Assembly: GCF_033473495.1 (NCBI RefSeq)
Contig: NC_088936.1
Coordinates: 4,836,001-4,900,000 of the forward strand
DNA length: 64,000 nt
Origin: Cercospora beticola
Lineage: Eukaryota > Ascomycota > Dothideomycetes > Mycosphaerellales > Mycosphaerellaceae
Direction: 5' to 3'
Part shown: positions 52,093 through 64,000 of the stretch, in pieces
Position numbering within the stretch: position 1 is the first letter of the stretch
Layout of the letters: each line of letters opens with the position of its first letter
Notes under the pieces: model-generated
Database searches by the model: none
Seen by the model: the letters and a program-made list of their open reading frames with translations, nothing else
Told to the model about the DNA's origin: nothing
Program-made: the position numbers and the translations under genes

Positions 52093-52119
52093 ATGGCTGC
52101 GACTGCTATTTTCCACTAA
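52093..52119 (+). promoter_or_regulatory. Upstream ORF in the likely hacA leader
   Basis: An ATG in strong context (CCACCATGG) opens eight codons (MAATAIFH) and a stop, 302 nt before the hacA start. uORFs in the leader of HAC1-type genes are known to limit translation in other filamentous fungi; whether this leader is transcribed is inference. Confidence 0.45.
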
Positions 52120-52421
52120 GCAACTCGAGCAGCTCGCATATCGTGCATCTCGCCAGGACAGGACAGGAGAAACTGCACACGGCGAATTGAAGAGTGGTGT
52201 GGCAGCACAGCACAGGGGCGACGGACCCGCGGCACTGGAAGTGTTCGAGGGAGCTGACGACCAGGGTTCCACTCGGTGCGCAAGCCACACAGGTCCCTGG
52301 GGGCTTGGCTCGGCCATTCCTTCTTAAGCCTGCCACTCACCCGCGCTTTGTGGGAGGGACAGCTGGCATCAACTTCCATCCTCTAGGCGACCGCTTTCAC
52401 GTAGCCTTGACAATTCCCACC

Positions 52422-53438
52422 ATGGAGCCCGCCATCACCGCCCTTCATTCCTCTTCACACAACACCGACACCATGTCCGAACCACAATACCTCAAAATGG
52501 AGGACGTCCATCACAGCACATCGGCGTCGCCCGCCCCCTCGGCAGCCACCGACAGCGCCGCCTGGTCAACATCATCACCCGCACCCATCGTCGTGCAATC
52601 AAAACCCACGAAGAAGCGAAAGTCATGGGGCCAGGCATTGCCCGAGCCCAAGACGGCGCTACCACCTCGCAAGCGCGCGAAGACCGAGGACGAGAAGGAG
52701 CAGCGCCGGATAGAACGCATCAAGCGCAACCGCGCTGCAGCTCACAACTCCCGCGAGCGCAAGCGACAAGAGACCGAGGACCTCGCCGTCAAGCTCGCCA
52801 AGGCCAACGCTGAGCTCGCCGCCTTCAAGGCTCACTTCGGCGAACTGCCATCACACATCGTTCTCCCTGAAGTCAAGGTGGAAGTCGACGACTCGGGCGT
52901 CATAACAGCCTCCGCAGCCACACCAGCACCTTCACTCACGGAATCACATGGTGAGCACCTTGCTGCCTGCTATACCGAACGCATCATACTGACTCATCAT
53001 AGGCTCGCAAAAAGACCCAGCAAGTCCAACACCACCCGCCGACGACCACGCATTCCACCACATTAAGATGGAACCCCAAGACATTCCCGTTCAACTCAAC
53101 GTCCCACAATACGAGGACTCGAAGCTGTCTGCTCTCACGCCGCTCGACCTGACACAACATTCTGCAGCAATGTTGTGCAATGACCTGCAGTGTCGGTCGA
53201 GCCGCATGACCAGCAGTACGGCTTCGGCAGTATCGTGGACCCATCTTTTTTCTCTGATGAATTTCAACCTCCAGAACTGCTACAAGACACTTCTAATAGC
53301 TTTGTGGACAACTTCGCCTTCGCGGATGGAGCGCATGATGCAAGCATCAGCGGCTCGCTCTTCTCGTTCGATGAGTTCCTCAACGTCAACGAAGATTCGC
53401 ACTTGGCGGTCGACGCCCAGACGTCTGGCGCGGTCTAG
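52422..53438 (+). CDS. hacA: HacA/Hac1 bZIP regulator of the unfolded protein response
   Basis: The start ATG is in CACCATGG context. A normal intron, 52951..53002 (GTGAGC, TACTGAC, CATAG), joins H|GSQKDPASP. The bZIP basic region is at about 94-115 (RIERIKRNRAAAHNSRERKR) with the zipper at 117-140; this basic region is diagnostic of HacA. The frame then continues to 53649, giving a 391-residue uninduced form. If 20 or 26 nt are removed at 53188-53213, the reading moves into a frame that ends at 53438 with SISGSLFSFDEFLN, the activation-domain-like end of induced HacA (312-314 residues). Ire1 cuts such sites in the cytoplasm under ER stress. The spliced form is taken as the functional product. 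Confidence 0.88.
53188..53213 (+). other. Ire1-type unconventional intron of hacA
   Basis: The borders are CTG|CAG at 53185..53190 and CAG|CAG at 53211..53216, fitting the C-N-G/C-N-G cleavage rule. Cutting at both gives 26 nt. A 20-nt intron (53191..53210) gives the same frame. Both lengths are 2 modulo 3, which moves the frame into the SLFSFDEFLN ending. Confidence 0.75.
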
Positions 53439-53649
53439 TACTGCGACGGGTCACAGCGCACCGCTTCAGCGCGAATCTTCTACTGACAACGAGAAATCTC
53501 AGACTTCGACTAGGGATCAGAGCGCTATGAAGCGAGCAGCGCGTGCTCACCAGAAGGGACAGGCGGCGTTAAAGGATAGGATACCATCAAATGAGGGATT
53601 AGCGATTGGGAATGAGGGGTATGAAAGCAATGGCGTTGCGGACGGATGA

Positions 53650-54736
53650 CTATCTCAGCTTGAATCGGTGGTATACTTTTGCTACTGCCATGAGCGATGG
53701 ACTACGTATGACTTTTACTGTAGCCATGAAAAGCTCTTTACGTTTCATGAACCATATCTTCTCACCTTGCTCACCGCGTCTCTTCACCGCAACAGTATTG
53801 CTACCACTGGGTCTTTGACCCTGATGCAACACACCGCTGATGATCTTCAGGAGGAGATCCAGACTTTTGAGGAAGAGACGAAATGGTTCGTGCGTCACGT
53901 GTAGCGAAACTCTATCTTCTTCGGCACGCTCCTTCTGTTCTCCGCTCCTTCGCGTCCTGTGGCAACTTCATGTCTTCAGACTCGGAGAAGAAATGATGGA
54001 CTTCGAACGTCATTTGCTTTCGACAACTCTGGTCGAAAACGACTCAAGAATTCGTGACTAAGCGCTTCGGATGGCCCGCGATGTGTGATGTGCGACGTGC
54101 TGGAAATATATCGGATCAGGAACTGGGATATTGGTCTTGGTCTTTGAATACTGCGCCTCAACTTCAATGATATTTCTCCCAGACCCGAACCAACGCACAG
54201 GAGGGGCAAGTAGGGATCTCGTCGCGATCGAAATACACAATTACGGGCTCGCGGTTGGACTGCTCTTGAACACGAGACGGCCAATAGGGAGATCATCCGC
54301 TGTGATCAAGAATGAAGAGCTATGAGTAAAGATTTGCTGACATGCAAGACGAAATATATGACTTCTTGGTCTCATGTTCGCTGGGCATTCGTGGCTTATA
54401 CTCGGATTCCAAGGCTGTCATTATTGTATTCATCGTTCTCATTGCTCGTACGATCTATTTCCAGGACCTTGGCGCGCGGCAGCTTAGGGCGATGATGTGG
54501 TTTTTTTGCCATTGCCATCATTGCTGCTATCTTGAGTGATGTTTTGGAATCACGTCCCTGTTGGAACGAGAGGGACACGGGTTTAATCCTAATTCTTGGA
54601 CATTAGCGAAACGCGCTCGCCGACTCTCCCGTCCCGTTTGGTTCGATGGCTTCTCTACGGGCGTTTGCCTTGCCTTTGAGCTCTATAGCATGCGACAGCC
54701 CAGGTTCCCGGTTTGGGTAGAAGGAAAAGCTGTATA
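53650..54736. other. Intergenic up to the RIP boundary
   Basis: Normal base composition, no gene recognised. CpA and TpG are at ordinary frequency until about 54780. Confidence 0.5.
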
Positions 54737-54966
54737 TATTGAATTGTATTCTCGTAGGCACTCGTCGGATGGGTATAACATAGTAGAAGTAGAGACAATA
54801 AGTAGGAACTAACCGAGTTAATTATATTAGTTAGTTATAGGTTGTATCTTACTCCTAAGATAGGTATTAGCTAAGTTATATAACCTAGTGTTATATAACC
54901 TATATTACCTAATTCTAATCTCTAAAGTATCTCTTAGAATATCTAACTAGACTATACTTTCTAATA
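54737..54966 (+). repeat. Left member of a 230-bp inverted repeat
   Basis: Starts TATTGAATTGTATTCTCGTAGG and is the reverse complement of 57715..57944 over its whole length. All differences I could see are C/T or G/A transitions. It marks the edge of the RIP-mutated block. Confidence 0.8.
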
Positions 54967-56279
54967 CTCCTACTTAGGCTAGATAGTCTTCTACTTATAT
55001 TCCTATATTTAAATCTATCTCTAAATTATAATAAGTTATTAGGTACTATAGTTATATAGTTAGAGCTATATACCTAATCTATTTTAGTTTAACTCCTTAG
55101 TCTAGTATTATATATCCTATAGTATTATTAATACTAGAGTATATACTTTTTGTTTCTTCTCTAAGCTTTTCTCTTTTAGACTATATATAGATTTCTAGAT
55201 CCTAATTACTTATTATATATAGTAAGCTACTTCTTCTATAATATAACTCCTAGGCTTAGTTTTATATATACTATAATATCTCTAATACTATAGTATATAT
55301 CTTTTATTAATTATTCTAAGGTCTAGAGTTTAATTTATAGTTAGAGTATAAATCTTTTACCTTTCTCTATATAAGCTAGAGTTGTCTTATAAACTCCTAA
55401 AACTATAGCCTATTCTTTAGTTTAGTTAGGCTATTAGTAACTATCTCTTTTATTAGAATATATTCTACTATAACTTTCCTCTACTACTAAAGATATCTAA
55501 TATAGTTATATATAATATTAATATATTTAGATCTTTTATAGATATATATATTCTTAATAAGAGTTAAAGCTATCTAATTATCTCTTATAATTTATACTAG
55601 CTTTAGTTCTCTTACTATATTAGAATATACTTTTATAGTTAGTTAGAATAGGTATTCTTCTACTAACTCTATATAGTCTATTTCTCTTAAAAGTACTACT
55701 AGGAACTAAAATTGCTTTATATATATATTTATAGCTATATACTTAGCTTCTATTATTAATATTAAGTATACTATATTATACTAGTTAATAAGATATAAAC
55801 GCGTCCTAGTAGGCGACGACGACGACGGTAGGAGGCCTCGAGGCCTCCTAATATATAATAATACTCTCCGACCGATACTATAACGCTATAAGTAGAGAAG
55901 GGAGCCTAGAAGGAGAAGGTTATAACTCTAACTCCTAGGCGGCCTAAATCTGCCTATAACTACCTCTTTCTAGCTAATAAGGCTAGAAAACAACTACTAA
56001 TACTAATACTCTAAAACTAATAATCTAAAAGAACCTAAAAATACTTATAGAATAGATCTAGAGCTACCTCGATATTTAGATAACTCTTTCTTTCTTTCTA
56101 ACTCTCCTTCTCTTCTAATAGACCTAATAGGCTCTCCTCTACTTCGCTCTCTACTAGGAAGAGTCCTAGACTCTTTAAGCTATCTAGAAAACTCTCTAGA
56201 GCTACCTAATACCTACTACTACTACCTCTAAAATATAGGCCTAGATAGCCTAAATTAGATATATAATACTAAGGCTCTA
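54967..56279. other. RIP-mutated AT-rich sequence, origin unclear
   Basis: Almost no CpA or TpG and very many TpA. No open frame survives. A GC-richer patch at 55798..55850 (GGCGACGACGACGACGG) is an island within it. Frames on the minus strand faintly recall retroelement sequence but not enough to name. Confidence 0.5.
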
Positions 56280-59200
56280 GCCTTAGGTATCTATAACTAT
56301 CTTAGTAAGAATAGGAAACTAAGAAGAAAAGGAGATAGTAAAGAAGATAAGCTATAAAGAGCTTAGAAGAAAACTAGGAGTATAGTAGTTTAAAGCTATA
56401 TAAAAGCTTCTAAGTAGAGACCTTAAAGTTATTCTCTATAGAAAAGAAGAGAAAAGTAGACTAGAGAAGGACTAATCTTAGCTTAAAGCTATATATCTAG
56501 AGGCCTAGGTAGAGATACTAAGTACCTAGGTAATTATATATAGTATTAGGATATCCTAGAAGCTAGAGAATATAAATAGCTAGGTCTAGCTCGACTAAGA
56601 TAACCTTACCTAGTTCCTAGAGAAGCTTAAAGTTAGAAAGGCCTTTTAGCTTAAGAACTAAAAAGTAAGAGGAGAGACTAACTTCTTATTAGTAGTAATA
56701 GTAGTATAGGATAGATAGACTATAAGGGAAATATATAGGAAAGGTATTACTATTAGGTTAATATAGTATATAGTAGAACTATACTACTTATAGTAGAGAA
56801 TTATATAATACTTAAAGTATAATAGCTTTAGATATATTACTACCTACTATAAGGCTATAGAAGATATATATAGATACTATATAGAGAAGTATAGAATAGA
56901 TAGCTATAAAGAGAAGAAAATTAAGTATAGTAACTATAGAGAAGACTATAAAGTATACTCTCTCTAATATAGCTATAAAGCTACTATAAAAGCTAAAGTA
57001 AGAGCTTTCTTAGAGTAGTTTAAAAGGTAATAGGAGGTAGCCTTAGGCCTAATATAAGGAGATAGTAATATAGAACTCCTAATTCTTAAGAGGAAAGCTC
57101 TACTAGCTAAGTCTCTATAGAGAGATATTAGATATAAAGGTAGGCCTCTAAGTACTATAGTAATAGTAATAGCTAGTAGAAGGTAAGCAAGTAAGCTCTA
57201 CTTCTCTCTTATATAGAAGAATAAGGATACCTAAGAGGTAATAAGTACCTACTAGAAAGATATAGATATTAACTTAATTAAGCTTCTCCTCTAAGAATCC
57301 TATAAATTCTATAAGTAGCTAAACTCTAATAATCTACTAATATAATATTAATAGGTTAAATACTACCTAAACTCTACTACTAGATAGCTAAGCTATAGAA
57401 GAGGCTATAGTAATAGTACTATAAGAACTATAGCTTAATACTATAAATAGTAGAACTAAGACTAAGAAAGGATACTCTATAGTCCTTCTACTCTAGTAGA
57501 ACCTAAGAGTAGTAATACTTATATTAGACAAAGTTAGAACTAATAGCTAGAAACTACTCTTCTATAATATAGATAACTTAGTAACTATCTAAGTCTAGAT
57601 ACTTATAGGAACTATCTCTATTTATAACTACTATAACTTCTTAGAGCTAATAAGCTATAGATAAGAAGGGACTATCTCTATACTCTAAGAAGTACTATTA
57701 TAAACTCTAGAGAATATTAGAAAGTATAGTCTAGTTAGATATTCTAAGAGATACTTTAGGGATTAGAGTTAGGTAATATAGGTTATATAATACTAGGTTA
57801 TATAACCTAGCTAATACCTATCTTAGGAGTAAGATATAACCTATAACTAACTAATATAATTAACTCGGTTAGTTCCTACTTATTATCTCTACTTCTACTA
57901 TATTATACCTATCTAACGAGTGCCTACGAGAATATAATTTAATAGAGGATATAAAAGTAAGCTATATAGTAGTAGGAGACTTTAACCTCTACTACTTAAA
58001 ATAGAGAAGAAATATAACCTAAACCTAATATACTATAGTAGATAAGCTTATTAAAATAATTATAGAGGCCTAACTATAGCTAGCTCTAGAGCTAGAGATA
58101 ATTATATAGGAAAGATATATAGCTAGCTACTAAATACTAGACCTAGTCTTTATTAGCCTCTCTCTCTAAAACCTAATCTAAGAATATAAAGCTCTCCTAG
58201 AAGAGATATATAGCTCTAACTATATCTCTCTTAGAATAACTCTCTATATTAACTTCTAAGAGCTAAGAGAAAGAAGCTAGAGAAAGTAGTAGAAAGCTAC
58301 TAACTAGAATAGAATCTAGGACCTTATAGTTTAAGATACTAACTAACTTAACTAACTTCTACTTAATATAAGAGAATATCTAGATATACTAGCCTATAGA
58401 ATATAATCCTCTATCTAGAGAATTATAGAGGAGATAGTTCTAATAGCTAGACTATTAAGCTATATAAAGATAGTATAGACCTAGGAATATAAGGAGGCTA
58501 TAAAGCTAGTAAAAAGAAGAAGAAGAGAATAGAGGAACTATAAGATAGAATAGAGCTATAAGCTATATCTTAAGATATTATATATAAGAAGTAAAGCTAT
58601 AAGAAGAGAGCAAAACCTAGCTTAGAGAAGACTAATAAAAGAAGTTATAAAGGACTCTAAGAAAATCTAGAAAATAGCTAAATAGATAAAAGAGAGAGCT
58701 AACTAAGAGTACTAGCTACTATACTTCCTAAGCCTAGCTAATATAGAGTATAATAGAGATACTAATAAGAGGAAGGCTATAATCCTAGTAAGACACTTCT
58801 TCCTAGACTTAAGAGAGATAGACCTAAGTAATATCTAGTATACCTAACTACTATCCTAATTCTAGATAGAAGTTAAAGTTTAACTAAAGAAGATAGAAAG
58901 AGTCCTTAAGAAACTACCTAGTAATAAGGCTCTAGGATCTAACTAAATACTAAACCTCTTACTAAAAGAGTATAGAGAACAACTTTCTCTAATTCTAGCT
59001 AAACTCTTTACTATATACCTAAGAATAGTATACTACTCTAAAGCCTTTAAGTACTCTATAATAGTAGTACTTAGGAAACTATAGAAACTAGACTACTTAA
59101 AGCTAGAAGTATATAGACCTATTACTCTACTTAATATAATAGTAAAGGTCCTAGAAGCTATAGTTACTAAGAGAATATCTAAAGAGACTAAAGAATAGAA

Positions 59201-60960
59201 GCTCCTTCTAGAAGAATAAATAGGTACTAGGCCTAGTAGGTCTACTACCTTAGTATTAAACCTTATTACTAAGTAAGTAAAAACTATCTAGAAAACTAAG
59301 CTAGGAGCTATAGTATCTATACTCTACCTTAATATCTTCGGAGTATTTAATAAGGTCTCCTACTAGAGGCTACTTTATAATATTAGAATAAAAGGCTTCC
59401 TAGACTATACTATTAGCTTTATCTAATTATTCTTCTAAGATAGGACTACTTGCCTAAAGCTAGGAGAATTTATAGACTAACTAAGGCTCTAAAATATAGG
59501 AATTCTCTAAGGCTCTACTCTATCTCTAATTCTCTTCCTTTTCTTTACTTCTACTTTACTCCTAATACTATATAAAGGGACTACTTTAGTAATAGAGTTT
59601 ATAGATAACTCTAATATCCTTATATATAGTATATTAATAGAGGATAACTATAGGCAACTTAAGAAAGCCTACTAGAAATATAAAGAATAGATAAGGAGAT
59701 ATAGAGTAGAATTTATACTATAGAAATACTAGCTAATCTACTTTACTAGAAGTAGGAAATATAACCTTAAGGCTATAGTCTAAATCTAGAAATTTAATAA
59801 AGAACTACTACTATTACTTAGACTCCTTAGAGTATAGGTAGATACTAAACTTAAATAGAGCCTATATATTAAATAAGTAGTAGAAAAGGGAGCCTACTAA
59901 ATATAATTACTTTAGAGACTATATAAGTCTATATAGAGAGTATTCTTCTAAAAAGCAAGGTACCTCTATATAGTAGTAGTAAGACTAGCTATTACCTTTA
60001 GCTACTAAGTCTAGTCTAACCTAGAGAGTATATAAGGCTACTATAGGAACCTTACTAAACCTATTAAGAAGATCTAGAGAGAGGCTCTAAGGAATATTAT
60101 AGGAGTATATAAGTTAGTTATAATAGCTATTCTAGAAAGAGAAGCAAATATTACTCCTCTCTATTTATATACTTAGGACCTAGCTAGATAAGTATTAAAA
60201 AAGCAAGATACCTAACCTATATACTAGTATATTAAAGATAGATATAGAGAGATTAAAAAGTAAGTATAAGTAGGAAAGAGAGCTAGGTAACCTATACTAC
60301 TAACCTAAACTAGATAGAAGGAAATCCTCTAGATAGTATAAGGCTAAGAAATAACAATATAGGTATACCTAGGCTATAAGATATAGTAGGCTAAATACTA
60401 GTAGAATAGAAAGTAGAAAAGAAATAAGAAGAAGAGAAGAGTAAGAATAGGAGAGGAATAACTACTAGTATAGAAAACTACTACTTCCTCTACTATTAGA
60501 CTAACTCTATATAAAGGACTTACTAGACTAGAGAGTATAATAGTTATACTCCTAAGGATAGAGTATATTAGAATAAGGTAATACTTTACTAAAAGAAGAG
60601 TTCTAGGCTTTATACTAGACTACGAATATAGGTAGAGATATAAGATACTAAAATATATATATATATATTCTACCTAAAATAGAACGAGAGAAGATATCTA
60701 CTATTCTAGATAGAGATATCTATAAACTAGAAGGATCTAGCTAATATAAAGAGAGAGCTATATATAATAGTAAAGTAGCTTATCTAAGAAGAGGTCCTAG
60801 ACTAATTCTTACTTATAAGAGAAGAGATATAGAAGGATAAGAGAAGAGAGAATAGGAAAGATAGAGCCTAGTAAGAAGAGGACTTACTAGATACCTAGTA
60901 TTATCCGAAGGAAAATAGAAGCGAAGGAAGCGGCTACGTAGACTATAAATAAAGGGATAT
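56280..60960 (+). mobile_element. RIP-inactivated Tad1-like LINE retrotransposon
   Basis: With stops ignored, the plus strand shows a gag-like part with a zinc-knuckle-like region (about 56820-56960) in which expected cysteines read as tyrosine. From 57969 it shows an endonuclease segment (VVGDFNL), and near 59460-59620 a reverse transcriptase region with a GVPQGSPLSP-like block and FIDNS at 59598..59612 where the active site F-x-D-D-S is expected. Near 60540-60660 lies a C-terminal region of the kind found in fungal Tad1-like elements. Every frame is full of stops created by TAG/TAA. The start of the endonuclease is missing and replaced by the right inverted repeat. The element cannot be active. 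Boundaries are approximate. Confidence 0.7.
57715..57944 (-). repeat. Right member of the 230-bp inverted repeat
   Basis: Its reverse complement reads TATTAAATTATATTCTCGTAGG at the outer end. It lies between gag-like and endonuclease-like parts of the LINE remains, so it may be a separate insertion into that element. Confidence 0.8.
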
Positions 60961-61479
60961 ATAAGAGTTTTTCGAAGGCTTTTCCCCGACCGAAACCTAT
61001 AGAGTATACTACTTACTCTAGTTAAAAGAGGTAGACTAGTATATAAGAATTATCTATCTATCTATTATTAATATTATAATAGACTTTTGCTTTCTACTTA
61101 TCTAAGAAACTAGAGCTCTATAAAGAAAAAAGATACTTCTAAGGATTAAGACTCTATCTACTTTATCTATTATATAGTTAGAGTCTAAATATTCTATTAG
61201 ACTTTCTCTATTTCTTCTAAATATTAGTTCTAAGTCTTAGAATAACTTTAGATATCTTACTAGTTTCTTTAGAGCTTATATATATCTCTTAGTTAGGTCT
61301 AAGATATATAAGCTTAACTTTCTAAAAAAGAAAGTAATATCTAGTCTTATTATAACTATAAGCTATATCTAGATACTAGTTTAGCTTTAGTACTCTATTT
61401 TATTCTCTCTCTTATTATATAAGTCTATTAGTTTTAGGCTATTATAACTATCTATTAGTAAATATTATAGTATAACTAT

Positions 61480-64000
61480 ATAGCCGCCGCTACTATACTA
61501 GCCGTGCTTAGCGGCCGGTACCTTAGTAGCCGGTACCTCCTTTAGATAGTAGTTAGTAGAGAGATATAAGAGATATATACTTTACTACTTATAGCTTGTT
61601 CGTTCTAGATATAGCAAACTAGTAGTATCGGAGGTTCTTCCTTAAACTCGTTCGAAAGATATATTTAACTCCGACGAACGACTCTACCTATATCCCGCCG
61701 ATCTTAAGTACTACGATCTATACGTCTCGGACGTCTAATCGGAACGCGTCGCGTACTAAGACCGGACGAATACGAGAAAGAGATAGTATACTATACTAAT
61801 ATTAAGTACCGTATAATTTACTAACGCGTCCGCCTTCGCGGCACTTCTATTCGCCTCTATACTAGCCGTATATAGCCTTCTACTAGCTCGCGACGGCCTC
61901 GTAGTCCTACCTTAATTTATACGACGTCTAATTCGGCAGTCGTCGGATACGCTTAATAATAGCTCTTATAGTATACTAGACTTCTCCTACTAAATACTAC
62001 GTCTAGACCTACCTACTCTAGCGAATTAGAATCTGCCCGATATTAACGCTACGTCTCTTACTTTTACTTTTTTATTTAAAGCCTTCCTTAAGAAGGATAA
62101 CCTTTTAATATATATTAGACGCTAAAAGCTAGCCTTAAAAAAGCTCGTAGACTTCTTAACGATATACTACTCTACTCCGAACGAATACGAACTAGCTATA
62201 GAGTTAGCTAAACACGGTACCTCTCGTCTAGGATTTCTATAGGATTAGGTAGTAAACTCCTCTTCTATTACGGCCGTAGTAAAAGTCGTACTCTTAAATC
62301 TTCCGCTAGTCTAAGAGTTGCCGTAGTATTACGAACTAGTCGCCGTCTAGGACGAAGAAGCCTTAGTAGAGACTCTAGCTCTAGCTCTTAACGACATCCC
62401 TTAGGTAGTTATTCGCTATCGACCTATCCGCTCGCTAAACGAGATTCGACGTAGTATAGTACGTAATCGTAGACGCGCAAACCGAGCTAACCGCGCCGTA
62501 TATACTAAATCCTTGCCGCGTTTACGTTCGCGTTCGCGTTTATAGCCTCTATAGCTAGACGCGTACGGCCCGCTATTTTAGTAGCCTAAGACTTTATAAG
62601 AATAGCTATAAGAAACTCTATCTAATACGTCCGTTAAGCGCTCTCCTCCCGCTAACTCGCCTAAGTAGCAGCTATAATCCGAGCCCTCTAGCTTAGAACT
62701 ACGAACTCTAGAGTACTTCCCGATCTCCCTACTATAGCCGTCCGTCGAGACTCCCGTCCTCGTAGCCGTTAAATTACTAGTCGTTTACGTCTATATAACG
62801 CCTTTGCTAAGTCCGATACTAGTAACGGCAGAAATAGAGAACTAGTAAGAACTAGTTCGTAAACTAGTTCGTAATAACCTATACTAATAATACTAGTAGG
62901 GACTACTCGGCAGTTTTAGTAGAAACGGACTCTATAGCGAGTACGTAGGACCGTATAGAAACGTATAGCGTCGTAGACGCGGGAACGACTATCTACTACT
63001 TACGAGAGCTATAGGTTATAGTTACTAACGCCGCAATTCTTTACTACCGCTTATTCTAGCCGCCCGTACCGTAATAGTAGCTAAGTATATAGTAGATAGA
63101 GACCCGGTCTCTCTATACCTAGGACGTGCTCCTCTACCGGAAGTTGCGGAATAATAGTAGCTAGCCGGCAGTCGTATACTAGAGCCGCTAGCCGCTAGAC
63201 GAGCTAATCCTCTAGCTACCGACCCTACCTAAGCTATTCTATAAGTCCCGAACCTTAACGACTTCCTAGCTAAGATAAGGAATACTATAGCGACCTATAC
63301 GACCTAGACTTAGACTCGGCTTAACTAGTTCGAGGCTCGCTTTATATACCTAGAACGCTAGCCTTAGCCGTAGTAGGTGCCGTAGCCGCGACTAGTATAG
63401 CCGCTATAGCGAGTTTTAGGACAAGACGCCTACGTAGTAGTAGACTTAACTAATAGCGAACGTTAATAGGAAGCGCGTAATTAACGTCTAGAACGCGCCG
63501 GTTTGCTCTTACTCCGCCGTAACGATAATAACTATAAGCGCCGCTACGATAGTATATAGCTAAGACGTAGACGCGGTAATCCTTCTCCCTCTAATAATAG
63601 TAACGATAATAGAGGATCGTATAATCGCCGCTACGGACGTAACGATCGCGGTAGGAATAACGATAGACGTAGTCGCCGCTACTATAGCCGCTATAACCTG
63701 TCCTCCTCTCCTAGCGATAATAGATCCTATACTTCTCGTAGCTCTCGAAACTACGATCCTTACTATAATAGTAACTAGCGCCCTAGCCGTTCCCTAGTCC
63801 GCCGTAGCCGTTCGCGAGACGGATAATTTAAGCTCGACGAGATTAGGTACTTCTATCTAGACGCTATAACTATAGAGCTACCTAAAGGAGATATTATAGA
63901 CCGAGGTAGCAAGACCTTTTATAGGTTAGTTTACCTATTCCTAGACGCTACGAAGGACTATACGTACGTTAATAGCTCCTCTAGTACCTATTAGTAGCTA
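61480..64000 (+). mobile_element. RIP-mutated, CpG-retaining LTR-retrotransposon gag-like region (runs off window)
   Basis: CpA/TpG are nearly absent, but CpG is abundant, unlike the AT-rich block to the left. With stops ignored, the plus strand has an Arg/Ser-rich stretch (about 63600-63830) followed by DEIRYFYLDA and IDRGSKTFYRLVY near 63840-63930, which recalls the gag region of fungal LTR retroelements. The assignment is tentative and the element continues beyond the window. Confidence 0.5.

Noticed and set aside
53214..53649. Long frame after the hacA bZIP as the functional C-terminus
   Set aside because: It is the uninduced reading; its Ser/Arg-rich text is low complexity, while the shifted frame gives the HacA-like SLFSFDEFLN end.
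54967..56279. Copia-like polymerase on the minus strand
   Set aside because: Only faint resemblance after ignoring many stops; not enough to name.

Overview
The window looks like nuclear DNA of a filamentous ascomycete (Pezizomycotina). The gene content (HacA, choline oxidase with BADH, a Goodbye/NACHT receptor, Sip5, Arp9) suggests Dothideomycetes, but that placement is an inference. Genes are compact, on both strands, with 50-70 nt GT-AG introns carrying CTAAC/CTGAC branch sites. From about 54.8 kb the sequence becomes AT-rich and loses almost all CpA/TpG, the signature of repeat-induced point mutation (RIP).

Region 1 (0-3 kb): an actin-related protein of the Arp9 type. Region 2 (3.2-12.4 kb) is the most interesting part. 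It is a minus-strand tandem family of six small two-exon genes plus one orphan exon. They share a C3HC4 RING-like cysteine array, an intron at the same position and phase, a conserved acidic-flanked hydrophobic motif in exon 2, and, in the intact copies, a C-terminal CaaX farnesylation box (CVVM, CAVM, CSMM). Copies are decaying in different ways: a frameshift, a Cys-to-stop change in the CaaX box, a lost exon 1, and loss of zinc ligands. A conserved element lies 110-175 nt upstream of all six starts. A small secreted protein lies inside the cluster. I do not recognise this family.

Region 3 (13.8-18.7 kb): a NOD-like receptor with Goodbye, NACHT and TPR segments and a ZZ-like zinc tail. Region 4 (19-33 kb): a single-pass membrane protein, a diacylglycerol/sphingosine-kinase-like enzyme, an MFS transporter, Sip5, D-arabinose dehydrogenase, an unknown membrane protein and an intron-containing tRNA-Ala-like gene. 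Region 5 (34-38 kb): divergent betaine-aldehyde dehydrogenase and choline oxidase genes, the two steps from choline to glycine betaine.

Region 6 (38.6-43.3 kb): about 16 degenerate units of roughly 260-310 bp in tandem, with inverted repeats, a small hairpin and a minus-strand splice-donor-like core; it does not behave like protein-coding sequence. Region 7 (43.9-53.7 kb): a Gdt1-type Mn/Ca transporter, a telobox-like Myb protein, an F-box protein and the unfolded-protein-response factor HacA with its Ire1-type unconventional intron.

Region 8 (54.7-64 kb): RIP-mutated transposon remains. They include a Tad1-like LINE whose reverse transcriptase active site is destroyed, a pair of 230-bp inverted repeats differing only by transitions, and a CpG-retaining gag-like block running off the window. 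A separate cross-window signal is an abrupt base-skew switch (C-rich to G-rich on the coding strand) inside at least seven genes.
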